Positions 54,103 through 62,102 of a DNA stretch of 64,000 bases are shown piece by piece (the stretch's first letter is position 1; every line of letters begins with the position of its first letter). The stretch is taken from the NCBI GenBank assembly GCA_025992895.1, contig DAJPGA010000001.1, positions 1,196,501 through 1,260,500 on the forward strand, read 5' to 3'. Below the pieces are notes generated by a model that was given only the letters and a program-made list of their open reading frames with translations, did not search any database and was not told the DNA's origin. The DNA is from Veillonellaceae bacterium (GTDB lineage Bacteria; Bacillota; Negativicutes; Veillonellales; Dialisteraceae). Both the position numbers and the translations under genes were made by a program.

Positions 54103-54138
54103 GTATAATAATTATATATAGTATAATAATTATATATA
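54103..54138 (+). repeat. Tandem 18-bp repeat with duplicated -10 upstream of hslV
   Basis: GTATAATAATTATATATA occurs twice back to back (54103-54120 and 54121-54138). Each copy contains TATAAT. No clear -35 matches either copy at 17 bases. It lies between the thioesterase (minus) and hslV. Confidence 0.8.
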
Positions 54139-54171
54139 CTCAATTGGATTTAAAAGGTATAAGGAGGTCAT

Positions 54172-54702
54172 ATGTTTCACGCAACGACAATATTGGCAGT
54201 CAAGAAAGATGGACATACAGCAGTAGCTGGTGACGGGCAGGTCACTATGGGCAATGCCGTCATCATGAAAAATACGGCGCGTAAAGTAAGACGCCTTTAT
54301 CACGGCAAGGTAATAGCAGGCTTTGCAGGTTCAGTGGCAGATGCCTTTGCTCTTTTTGATAAATTCGAATCAAAACTGGTCGACTGCAACGGCAACCTGG
54401 TCAGGGCGGCTGTCGAGTTTGCCAAGGAATGGAGAAGCGACAGAGTTCTCCAGAAACTGGAAGCGCTCCTGATCATGACAGACGGGGAGCATCTTTTCCT
54501 TGTATCCGGAAGCGGGGAAGTCATAGAACCTGACGACGGAATCCTTGCTATCGGAAGCGGCGGGAATTATGCGCTCGCAGCTGCCAGGGCACTGGTATCC
54601 GTAACAGATCTTTCTGCCCGTGAAATTGCAGAGAAATCACTTCATATAGCGGCAGATATCTGTGTTTATACAAATCACAACGTCATCGTGGAGGAAATAT
54701 AA
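54172..54702 (+). CDS. hslV: ATP-dependent protease subunit HslV (ClpQ)
   Basis: 176 residues. Threonine protease with the start [10 protein letters not shown]; the mature N-terminal Thr is probably Thr5 after removal of a 4-residue propeptide, similar to the short propeptide of Bacillus Clp[10 protein letters not shown] and the [14 protein letters not shown] segment are conserved. AAGGAGG precedes the ATG. Overlaps hslU by one base. Confidence 0.96.
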   Translation: MFHATTILAVKKDGHTAVAGDGQVTMGNAVIMKNTARKVRRLYHGKVIAGFAGSVADAFALFDKFESKLVDCNGNLVRAAVEFAKEWRSDRVLQKLEALLIMTDGEHLFLVSGSGEVIEPDDGILAIGSGGNYALAAARALVSVTDLSAREIAEKSLHIAADICVYTNHNVIVEEI

Positions 54703-56060
54703 TGAATGATGAATTAACGCCAAGACGTATTGTAGAATACCTGAATCAGTATATCATCGGCCAGCAGGATGCCAAGAAATCCGTGGCCGTTGCCCTTCGG
54801 AACCGCTGGCGCGCCAGCAAACTTTCTCCTGAAATCGCAAAGGAAGTCAGCCCGAAGAATATTCTCCTGATCGGGCCTACCGGCGTAGGCAAGACGGAAA
54901 TCGCAAGAAGGATTGCTTCCCTTACCAATGCGCCTTTTGTAAAAGTGGAAGCGACAAAGTACACGGAAGTCGGCTATGTCGGCAGAGATGTAGAATCCAT
55001 GGTCCGTGATCTGGCGGAAGAATCGGTACGCCTTGTCAAGAAGACAGAAGCAGACCGCCACAAGAAGGATGCCGAAGAGGCTGCCCTGAAGAAAATTCAG
55101 GAAGCTATGTGGCCGTCAAAGAAAACGGAAACCAGAAGCCCGATGGATATCATCTTCGGAGAAAAGAAAGCAGAACCTGCCATTGATCAGGGAGAAAAGG
55201 AAAGAAGAAAGGACCTTCTGGAAAGAATCAGAAGCGGGGAACTTGATGACCGCATGATTGAAATCGAGGTTGAAGATAAATCAGGAACATCCGGAGATTC
55301 AGACAATGAGCAGGCCAACCAGATTTCCATGATGCTTTCCAACATGATGCCCAAGAAAACACGCAAGAAGAGAGTGACTGTCCGCCAGGCCAAGAGTATC
55401 CTGGCAGAAGAAGCCGCTGAAGAGATGGTCGACATGGAAGTCGTCAAAGAAAAGGCAATCCGTCTGGCTGAAGAGCGGGGCATTATCTTTATTGATGAAA
55501 TTGATAAAATTGCCGGAAGAAACAATACGAGCGGGGCAGATGTATCAAGGGAAGGCGTGCAGAGAGATATTCTTCCAATCGTAGAAGGAGCGACCGTAAA
55601 GACGAAGTATGGCCAGATGAAAACAGACCATATTCTGTTCATTGCTGCCGGTGCCTTCCATGTGTCCAAGCCAAGTGACCTGATTCCTGAGCTTCAGGGC
55701 CGCTTCCCTGTCCGCGTGGAACTCTCGAGCCTGACGAAGGAAGATTTAAGGAAGATATTGACAGAACCGCGCCAGGCCCTGATCCGCCAGTATGAATCGC
55801 TTCTTGAGACAGAAGGTGTGACGATTACGTTTACGGAAAGCTCTCTTGATGCCATTGCCGAGATTGCCACTCACGTCAATGAGGAAACCGAGGATATCGG
55901 GGCCAGAAGGCTTTATACCATCCTGGAAAGAGTGCTCGAGGATATTTCCTTTGAGGCGCCTGACCTGGAGGACAAGAACGTGACGATTGACGGCGATTAC
56001 ATAAGAGAAAAAATGGGAAGGATTACGCAGGATATTGACGTATCCAACTATATCCTTTAA
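54702..56060 (+). CDS. hslU: ATP-dependent protease ATPase HslU (ClpY)
   Basis: 452 residues. AAA+ unfoldase of Hsl[15 protein letters not shown]alker A, a roughly 120-residue charged I-domain insertion (about 105-235), Walker [11 protein letters not shown], sensor 2 [11 protein letters not shown] and the C-terminal activation tail ending NYIL. Coupled to hslV by TAATG. Followed by a terminator rather than codY, which follows hslU in Bacillus. Confidence 0.97.
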   Translation: MNDELTPRRIVEYLNQYIIGQQDAKKSVAVALRNRWRASKLSPEIAKEVSPKNILLIGPTGVGKTEIARRIASLTNAPFVKVEATKYTEVGYVGRDVESMVRDLAEESVRLVKKTEADRHKKDAEEAALKKIQEAMWPSKKTETRSPMDIIFGEKKAEPAIDQGEKERRKDLLERIRSGELDDRMIEIEVEDKSGTSGDSDNEQANQISMMLSNMMPKKTRKKRVTVRQAKSILAEEAAEEMVDMEVVKEKAIRLAEERGIIFIDEIDKIAGRNNTSGADVSREGVQRDILPIVEGATVKTKYGQMKTDHILFIAAGAFHVSKPSDLIPELQGRFPVRVELSSLTKEDLRKILTEPRQALIRQYESLLETEGVTITFTESSLDAIAEIATHVNEETEDIGARRLYTILERVLEDISFEAPDLEDKNVTIDGDYIREKMGRITQDIDVSNYIL

Positions 56061-56078
56061 TACAGATTTGTCATAACA

Positions 56079-56110
56079 AACCGGGATCTCAAACAGGGAT
56101 CCCGGTTTTT
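56079..56110 (+). terminator. Terminator after hslU
   Basis: AACCGGGATC/GATCCCGGTT with a 9-base loop, then TTTTT. Confidence 0.9.
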
Positions 56111-56155
56111 CGCGCAGAGTATAATGAATAATGTCAATCGGGGAAATCTTATTGG

Positions 56156-56184
56156 TTGACCGATGGTTTACAACTGATTATAAT
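56156..56184 (+). promoter_or_regulatory. Promoter for birA
   Basis: TTGACC, 17-base spacer, TATAAT. The spacer holds GGTTTACAA, matching one half of the known BirA operator consensus, but no partner half was found at the usual distance. Confidence 0.8.
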
Positions 56185-56270
56185 GTAAGGAAATAAAATA
56201 GTCTTGAATAAAGTCCGTTTTATCTATAAAAATAAGGATATAAAGTACTTCACAGGATCGGAGGTTTATT

Positions 56271-57260
56271 ATGCGAAATGAAATTCTGGATTATTTTCGC
56301 AAGGCGGATGGCAATTTCGTTTCCGGACAGCAGATTTCAAAAGACCTGCATGTCTCGCGTACAGCAATCTGGAAGCATATTAACGTCTTGAAAGAAAGAG
56401 GCTATATTTTTGAATCCAGTACAAGAAAGGGATACAGATTGATTTACGCACCGAATTTGCTGACACCGCTTGAAATTGACAGCGCACTCCATACAGAGAC
56501 ATTTGGAAGACATGTCGTCTATCTGGAATCCACACAGTCTACGAATGAAGAAGCAAAGAAGATAGCACGCGAAGGTGCTGAAGAAGGAACCATCGTCGTC
56601 GCTGAAGAACAGATTACAGGACACGGAAGACTCACGAGAGGATTTTTCAGTCCTTTTGCTAAGGGCATCTGGTTTTCTCTGATCCTCCGTCCTAAATTCT
56701 TCCCGATGGAAGCATCCAAGTGCACACTTCTGGCGGCAGTAGGCGTTTGCCGCGGCATCAGAAGGCTGGGGCTTGCTGATGCAGGCATCAAATGGCCAAA
56801 TGATATCCTCGTCCATGGCAAGAAACTTGTCGGCATCCTGACACTGATGTCTGCATCCATGGAAAAGATCGACTATATTATCATGGGCATCGGCATCAAT
56901 ACAGGAATCAAGAAGAATGAATTCCCGGAAGATTTCCGTGAAGGCGCGACGTCCTTCCTTAATGAGGGCATCAACGTTTCACGAAAGGACCTCCTTGCAG
57001 CTATCCTTGGCGAGCTGGAAAAAGAATACAGCATCGCGCAGAATGAAGGCTTTGACAAAGTGCTTGATGACTGGAGAGCGCTTTCTGTTACTTTGGGACA
57101 GGAAGTCCGCGTAATCTTCGGCGATGACAGCTATACAGGGAAAGCAGTCGATATTGACCGCGATGGCTGCCTCCTGGTCAATACAGGAAGCGAAGTCAAG
57201 CGCGTCATTGCAGGGGACGTATCCATACGCCCTGTAGATGCGCCGATTCCCAAACGCTGA
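56271..57260 (+). CDS. birA: Biotin--protein ligase / biotin repressor
   Basis: 329 residues. An N-terminal winged helix (VSGQQISKDLHVSRTAIWKHINVLKERGY, about 15-45) shows the DNA-binding bifunctional form. The ligase core has ESTQSTNEEAK, the biotin-binding loop GHGRLTRGFFSP (family usual GRGRxGR, so Arg to His at the second position) and KWPNDILV, with the C-terminal SH3-like domain at the end. It attaches biotin to carboxylase subunits. bioY and coaX follow. GGAGG precedes the ATG. Confidence 0.95.
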   Translation: MRNEILDYFRKADGNFVSGQQISKDLHVSRTAIWKHINVLKERGYIFESSTRKGYRLIYAPNLLTPLEIDSALHTETFGRHVVYLESTQSTNEEAKKIAREGAEEGTIVVAEEQITGHGRLTRGFFSPFAKGIWFSLILRPKFFPMEASKCTLLAAVGVCRGIRRLGLADAGIKWPNDILVHGKKLVGILTLMSASMEKIDYIIMGIGINTGIKKNEFPEDFREGATSFLNEGINVSRKDLLAAILGELEKEYSIAQNEGFDKVLDDWRALSVTLGQEVRVIFGDDSYTGKAVDIDRDGCLLVNTGSEVKRVIAGDVSIRPVDAPIPKR

Positions 57261-57323
57261 TTCAATCTGGTTGACTTAAAGAACGGCAATGATAAAAATG
57301 AAATTTCAGAAAAGAGGAAAAGT

Positions 57324-57881
57324 ATGAAAAATCATAATTTTATCAGTGCTGCATTATTTGCCGGTATCATGGCAATATTATCACAGTTTGCATTTCCGAT
57401 AGGCGCCGTTCCGATTACGCTGCAGAGCTTTGTCTGTGCGCTGGCAGGGGGCGTCCTTGGCAAGAAATGGGGTGCCATTTCCATCGGGCTTTGGCTGATT
57501 CTTGGCATGATCGGGATTCCGGTCCTTACCATGGGGAAAGCCGGCATCGGCATATTCCTCTCCCCGGTAGGCGGTTATTATCTGGGATTCGTCCTGATGG
57601 CCTTTATCAGCGGATTCAGATCGGAAGAAAAGGTCAATATTTTCTGCTATATCGGATTTGCCATCCTTGGACTTATTTCCTGTTATGCATTGGGAACCAT
57701 CTGGTTCATGGGATACTTCCAGTACGGCCTTGGAAAGGACATGCCTCTCTGGACAGCTTTGACCATGACGGTATTCCCGTTTGTTGTATTTGACCTGATC
57801 AAGGTGACTTTAGGTGTATTGAGCGGTGTCAGGATCAGAAGGGCATTGATTCAGGCAGGTTTCCGTCCGACGACACATTAA
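57324..57881 (+). CDS. bioY: Biotin transporter BioY
   Basis: 185 residues with about six membrane helices. IGAVPITLQSFVCALAGGVLGKKWGA and FLSPVGGYYLGFVLMAFISG are the BioY substrate-binding hallmarks. It is the S component of an ECF-type importer; the energising EcfAT genes are not in the window. Lies 63 bases after birA, a functional pair: uptake and attachment of biotin. Confidence 0.95.
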   Translation: MKNHNFISAALFAGIMAILSQFAFPIGAVPITLQSFVCALAGGVLGKKWGAISIGLWLILGMIGIPVLTMGKAGIGIFLSPVGGYYLGFVLMAFISGFRSEEKVNIFCYIGFAILGLISCYALGTIWFMGYFQYGLGKDMPLWTALTMTVFPFVVFDLIKVTLGVLSGVRIRRALIQAGFRPTTH

Positions 57882-57888
57882 GGTACCA

Positions 57889-57934
57889 TAAAGAGTTCCG
57901 GGGCTTCGGCCGGCTTCCGGGACTCTTTATTTAT
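57889..57934 (+). terminator. Terminator after bioY
   Basis: AAAGAGTTCCGG/CCGGGACTCTTT stem with a G-C-rich loop, then an AT-rich run. Confidence 0.8.
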
Positions 57935-58083
57935 TGCAAAAATACGGTAAAACCGTTATTTTATCGATGACAGCAGAAAAGAAAATAGTTTGCAAGTCTT
58001 GACATTACGTTAACTTTGTTGCATTATACACTTGATATTAAATTTAGTCATAACCATAGGTTATCATTTGGAGGGGTATTCGA

Positions 58084-58869
58084 ATGCTTCTTGCCTTTGA
58101 TGTAGGTAATACGAATATTGTATGCGGTGTCTATAAGGACCGTAAGTTAATAAAGAATTGGCGCATAGCGACGGATACACTGCAGACAGCCGATGGTTAT
58201 GCAGCACTTCTCGGCACGCTTTTCCATCTGAATCAGCTGGAATTTGATGATGTGGAAGATATCATTATTTCCACAGTCGTTCCGCCGATTATTCCTATTC
58301 TGGAAACGATGTCTCACCGCTATTTCCATGTAAAGCCGATTCTGGTCGGCCCCGGGATCAAGACGGGACTGAATATCCTGTATGACAATCCAAAAGAACT
58401 GGGCGCGGACAGGATTGTCAATGCGGTAGCAGCCATTGCTGAGTATGACTGTCCCCTGATCATCATTGATATGGGAACAGCAACGACATTCTGCGTGGTT
58501 GATACAAAGGGGAATTACCTTGGCGGCGCTGTTGCACCGGGCATCGGTATTTCTATGGAAGCTCTGTTCCAGAGAGCATCCAAACTCCCTCGCATCGAAC
58601 TCGTCAAGACGCCGAACATCATTTGCCGCAATACTGTATCCGCCATGCAGGCAGGCATCTATTACGGATTTGTCGGACAGATTGATGAAATCGTAAAACG
58701 GATTAAAGAAGAACTGAATGAACAGAATGTCAAGGTCATTGCGACCGGCGGACTGGCAACCCTGATTGCCAAGTCATCCAGCACGATCGATATCGTTGAT
58801 CCGATGCTGACATTGAAAGGCCTTCTGATCCTATATGAAAAGAATAAAAACGAAGGCGGACGCAAGTAA
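58084..58869 (+). CDS. coaX: Type III pantothenate kinase
   Basis: 261 residues. The first step of coenzyme A synthesis, potassium-dependent type III enzyme. DVGNTNIVCG at the start, PKELGADRIVNAVAA, IIDMGTATTFCVV and GGAVAPGIGISMEALFQRASKLP are the family motifs; the actin-like ATP fold ends with ATGGLATLIA. It often neighbours birA in Firmicutes. GGAGGGG precedes the ATG. The 200 bases before it hold only the bioY terminator and an AT-rich region. Confidence 0.96.
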   Translation: MLLAFDVGNTNIVCGVYKDRKLIKNWRIATDTLQTADGYAALLGTLFHLNQLEFDDVEDIIISTVVPPIIPILETMSHRYFHVKPILVGPGIKTGLNILYDNPKELGADRIVNAVAAIAEYDCPLIIIDMGTATTFCVVDTKGNYLGGAVAPGIGISMEALFQRASKLPRIELVKTPNIICRNTVSAMQAGIYYGFVGQIDEIVKRIKEELNEQNVKVIATGGLATLIAKSSSTIDIVDPMLTLKGLLILYEKNKNEGGRK

Positions 58870-58876
58870 ATAGAGA

Positions 58877-58902
58877 GGCGGATGGATGCCATCCGCCTTT
58901 TT
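58877..58902 (+). terminator. Terminator after coaX
   Basis: GGCGGATGG-ATG-CCATCCGCC then TTTTT. Confidence 0.92.
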
Positions 58903-58928
58903 GATTGGCTTGATAGACTTAAAAGGTC

Positions 58929-58957
58929 TTGAAATTTAACTGTACATCAGTTATAAT
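58929..58957 (+). promoter_or_regulatory. Promoter for tRNA-Glu
   Basis: TTGAAA, 17-base spacer, TATAAT (58952-58957), start about five bases before the tRNA. Confidence 0.85.
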
Positions 58958-58968
58958 TACAAGCACAT

Positions 58969-59044
58969 GGCCGGTTAGTCAAACGGTTAAGACGCTGCGT
59001 TCTCAGCGCAGAGAGTATGGGTTCGAATCCCATACCGGTCACCA
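58969..59044 (+). tRNA. tRNA-Glu (anticodon CUC)
   Basis: Acceptor GGCCGGT/ACCGGTC, encoded CCA, anticodon stem CTGCG/CGCAG around loop TTCTCAG, T loop TTCGAAT. A monocistronic gene with its own promoter and terminator. Confidence 0.96.
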
Positions 59045-59053
59045 AAAAAAGAG

Positions 59054-59079
59054 GGAGATGCTGCTGCATCTCCTTTTTT
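59054..59079 (+). terminator. Terminator after tRNA-Glu
   Basis: GGAGATGC-TGCT-GCATCTCC then TTTTTT. Confidence 0.93.
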
Positions 59080-59104
59080 GCTGTGGTTGAAATTGATTCG
59101 GTGT

Positions 59105-59443
59105 TTAAATGAAGACAAACTGGACGAGCCCCATGTAGCATAATGTACCGGCAGCCATGGACAGGAGCATCTGCCCCTTCCATAGATGAACGGCCGCAGT
59201 TACGGCAAGCCCTGCAATTTCAGGAATGCCGTAATTTCCACCTGTCCACTGGACATCCTTCAGGCAGTAAATGACAAGAAGCGCAAAGACGGCAGAGGGG
59301 AGGGCCTTTCCCAGAAAATTGACATAGGCGGGAAGCCGGCTTCCCGGTTTGAAGATGAGGAAGGGAAGAAGGCGGGTCAGGATTGTTGCTCCTGCGCAGA
59401 TGGCTATAATGAGGACTTGTTCATAAAAGGGAAGTGAAGTCAT
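59105..59443 (-). CDS. azlD: Branched-chain amino acid exporter subunit AzlD
   Basis: 112 residues with four hydrophobic segments and the AzlD pattern (TRLLPFLIF, ALPSAVFALLVIYCLKDV). Small subunit that pairs with AzlC. It overlaps azlC by four bases. The operon faces leftwards toward the tRNA-Glu terminator. Confidence 0.92.
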   Translation of the reverse strand: MTSLPFYEQVLIIAICAGATILTRLLPFLIFKPGSRLPAYVNFLGKALPSAVFALLVIYCLKDVQWTGGNYGIPEIAGLAVTAAVHLWKGQMLLSMAAGTLCYMGLVQFVFI

Positions 59444-60150
59444 AAGAGGCCTCCTGCTTTTTCAATACGTCTCCTGAATAAAGTAATGATGCCCAGCATG
59501 AGTGCCATGGACGGGATGATGAAGGAATTGCTGCCGAAAAAATAGAGGCAGATGGTGCTTGAGAAAAGACCGATCAATGCCGTATAATGTTTTTCCTCAC
59601 GCTTCCATTGTTCAAGGAAAATGACAAGGAACATGGAAGTCATGACAAAGCTCAGTCCTTTTGTATTGAAGGTAACGATGTTTCCCAGAAGGCCTCCGAT
59701 AGCCGCGCCGCTTACCCAGTATACATAATTCAAGAATGATACCCAGAACATGAACCAGTTTCTGTCGATGCCGCGGGGAATCGTTGCTGAGTAATTGAGA
59801 GCAAAGGTTTCATCGCACATCCAGTAAATAAGGAAAGGTTTCTTCCAACCGGTTCCTGCGTATTTTTCAAGCATGGCAAGGCCGTAGAAAAGATGCCTTG
59901 CCTGAACGGTGAAGGCGATGACGAATGTCTGCCACGGGGCAAATGGGGAAAGCAGCATAGTGACTGTGATGAATTCAAGCGATCCGCCAAATATGAACAT
60001 GGCCATGAATAAAGGATACAGGAAACTGAATCCAAGGGTATACATATAAAATCCGTAGGCAAAGGCGATGAACCAGAAGCCGGCAAAAACCGGCAGCGTA
60101 TAGGGAAGCGCTTCTTTGAAAGCAGAAAGCGCTGCATTTCTCTCTGTCAT
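59440..60150 (-). CDS. azlC: Branched-chain amino acid exporter subunit AzlC
   Basis: 236 residues with about seven membrane helices. ALPYTLPVFAGFWFIAFAYGFYM, FGGSLEFITVTMLL and VQARHLFYGLAMLEKY are AzlC hallmarks. ATG at 60150 is chosen because GGAGGG lies eight bases upstream of it, inside a possible longer start at 60165. The pair is known to export leucine-family amino acids or analogues such as azaleucine. No Lrp/AsnC regulator is adjacent. Confidence 0.92.
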   Translation of the reverse strand: MTERNAALSAFKEALPYTLPVFAGFWFIAFAYGFYMYTLGFSFLYPLFMAMFIFGGSLEFITVTMLLSPFAPWQTFVIAFTVQARHLFYGLAMLEKYAGTGWKKPFLIYWMCDETFALNYSATIPRGIDRNWFMFWVSFLNYVYWVSGAAIGGLLGNIVTFNTKGLSFVMTSMFLVIFLEQWKREEKHYTALIGLFSSTICLYFFGSNSFIIPSMALMLGIITLFRRRIEKAGGLL

Positions 60151-60253
60151 ATTGAGTCCCTCCATATAAGAGATTTACATCCTATCGTATCAAAAATGAT
60201 GGCGCAATGGAATATGAAGAGTATCCTTTTTTCTAAGATGATAATCATGAATG

Positions 60254-60262
60254 TGCTATAAT
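60254..60262 (+). promoter_or_regulatory. Extended -10 promoter for sppA
   Basis: TGCTATAAT (TATAAT 60257-60262), 31 bases before the ATG. Confidence 0.55.
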
Positions 60263-60292
60263 TTAATTAAATGGAAATCAGGGAGGCAAATT

Positions 60293-61243
60293 ATGGATAC
60301 AAGCACCAAGAGAAAATGGGTCATAGCTGCAGTCATACTGCTTGTTGCAGCTGCTCTGGCGGCCGCCTGCATGAATGTCTGGCAGGACAGGAGCTTCCAG
60401 AACAAGGGAAAGGGATATGTGGCAGTTATCCGCATCGATGGTCCTATTTACGGCGGTGCCGGATCAGAATCCGTGCTGAATAGTTCCGAAGGCGTTTCCA
60501 GCGAGGATCTGATGAGACAATTCCAGGCCGCGCGCAAAGACCTGCAGGCCAAGGCCATTCTTGTAAGAATCAACAGCCCCGGTGGTTCAACCGGCGCGAC
60601 ACAGGAAATTGCCGAGGAAATGGACAAGGTCAGGAGCAGCGGCAAGCCGATTATCATATCCATGGGTGATATGTGCGCATCGGCAGGGTACTGGCTGGCA
60701 AGCAAGGGGAATTATATATTTGCTTCCCCTGCAACGATTACAGGCAGCATCGGCGTCTATATGGACTATAATAACATCGAGGATTTAATGAATAAGATCG
60801 GCGTCAAGAATGAAAAGATCAAAAGCGGCGCGCATAAGGATATCCTTTCCATGTACCGCCCGATGACGGGAGAGGAAAGACAGATGCTGCAGTCGATGGT
60901 AGATGATATCTACAACCAGTTCGTACAGACCGTTGCTGACGGCCGCAAAATGGATGAAAACAAGGTCAGAAGCATTGCGGACGGAAGAATCCTGACGGGC
61001 AAGGAAGCACAGGATTTAGGACTGGTCGATGCTATGGGAAATTACTATGATGCCCTGAACTATGCAGCAAGCAGCGGGGGAATTCCCGGGGAAAATGTAC
61101 CTGTCAAAACGTATACGAATGGAATGTCACTTAAAGGCATCCTTGCCGGCGAGGCAGAGAATGTCAGCAGAATCATGGCCAGAGAAATGGCTGAAAATAT
61201 GACTAAAGCGCTTTCGGAATCTTCTGTTCCGTCTGTTAAGTAA
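60293..61243 (+). CDS. sppA: Signal peptide peptidase SppA
   Basis: 316 residues, the short Firmicute form with one protease domain. An N-terminal membrane anchor (about 8-28) leads to the catalytic domain. Nucleophile Ser130 in GDMCASAGYW and general base Lys182 in SGAHKD have the same 52-residue spacing as Ser147/Lys199 of Bacillus subtilis SppA. RINSPGGST and SPATITGSIGV are conserved. It degrades leftover signal peptides in the membrane. ATG at 60293 follows GGGAGG. A Yip1-like gene follows after nine bases. Confidence 0.94.
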   Translation: MDTSTKRKWVIAAVILLVAAALAAACMNVWQDRSFQNKGKGYVAVIRIDGPIYGGAGSESVLNSSEGVSSEDLMRQFQAARKDLQAKAILVRINSPGGSTGATQEIAEEMDKVRSSGKPIIISMGDMCASAGYWLASKGNYIFASPATITGSIGVYMDYNNIEDLMNKIGVKNEKIKSGAHKDILSMYRPMTGEERQMLQSMVDDIYNQFVQTVADGRKMDENKVRSIADGRILTGKEAQDLGLVDAMGNYYDALNYAASSGGIPGENVPVKTYTNGMSLKGILAGEAENVSRIMAREMAENMTKALSESSVPSVK

Positions 61244-61252
61244 GGAGGAACT

Positions 61253-61843
61253 ATGAATTCTTTTCTCGATCTTGCATTTTCATTGATTACATCACCCAGA
61301 AAAGCGATGGCAGTCATTACGAACAGCGAAAAGTTGAAGGAAGGGTTCTTCTTCTGGATTTTCGTCGTACTGCTGATGGCGATTTCTGCATTCAGGGAAG
61401 GGCCGGGACTCATCCTTCAGTTTGCACTCCTTTTCCTGGGGATGGGTATAGCCCTATTGTGCCACAGTGCCGTGATTGACTACATTTCAGGCTTGTGGGG
61501 AGGAATGGGGACCGCAAAGGGGATCACAGCCGGTTTCATGGCTTCCTCGCTGCCTCTGGGCTTTTCAGTATTCTTTATGCTGATCGGCGCCTCCGGCGTC
61601 AATGAAATCAGCAGCGCCGGTACCTTTATACTTTCACTGTGGGCTTTTTATCTCGACGTTCTGGCAATCAGTGAGAATTACCGTTTCAGCACGGCAAAAG
61701 CCTTTGTGGTAGCAATCATGCCATATGCGCTTCTTGTCCTTGTATTCGTGCTCCTTGCCGTTCTTGCCGTCCTGACGGCTGCTGCAGGGATCAGCTCCCT
61801 TGAGAGTATGGAAGGCATGGAGAATGTGCTGAGCCAGCTTTAA
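61253..61843 (+). CDS. Yip1-like integral membrane protein
   Basis: 196 residues with five hydrophobic helices. The start SFLDLAFSLITSPRKAMAVI and the layout fit bacterial Yip1-domain proteins, the function of which is unknown. Cotranscribed with sppA (ribosome site AAGGAGG overlaps the sppA stop). The resemblance is in pattern more than sequence. Confidence 0.7.
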   Translation: MNSFLDLAFSLITSPRKAMAVITNSEKLKEGFFFWIFVVLLMAISAFREGPGLILQFALLFLGMGIALLCHSAVIDYISGLWGGMGTAKGITAGFMASSLPLGFSVFFMLIGASGVNEISSAGTFILSLWAFYLDVLAISENYRFSTAKAFVVAIMPYALLVLVFVLLAVLAVLTAAAGISSLESMEGMENVLSQL

Positions 61844-61854
61844 ATGCAGAGTGG

Positions 61855-61887
61855 AAAAGATGCTGCCTTTCAGCGTCTTTTCTTTTT
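61855..61887 (+). terminator. Terminator after the sppA unit
   Basis: AAAAGATGCTG-CCTTT-CAGCGTCTTTT with one wobble, then CTTTTT. Confidence 0.9.
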
Positions 61888-61996
61888 GTTTATTAATGTT
61901 AAAATGAATTGGAACCTGCCCGGACGGGTAATGTAAAAACTTATTTTGACAGTCTATGCGATTTAGTTTGCATAAATTTTAAAATCTTTGCTTTTG

Positions 61997-62005
61997 TGAT
62001 ATAAT
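61997..62005 (+). promoter_or_regulatory. Extended -10 promoter for glmS
   Basis: TGATATAAT with TATAAT at 62000-62005. The leader of about 90 bases contains a small hairpin GCATC/GATGC (62019-62034) and an AT-rich run, but nothing that resembles the glmS ribozyme. Confidence 0.6.
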
Positions 62006-62102
62006 AAGCAGAATATGAGCATCTTTAGGGATGCATATAAAAACAAATAACAGTAAAATAAAATAGACATTAATAAGAAACTTGTAAGGAGGAATACCAT
62101 TT

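Noticed and set aside
56141..56184. Full BirA operator at the birA promoter
   Set aside because: GGTTTACAA matches the right half of the consensus, but no left half lies 14-16 bases upstream.
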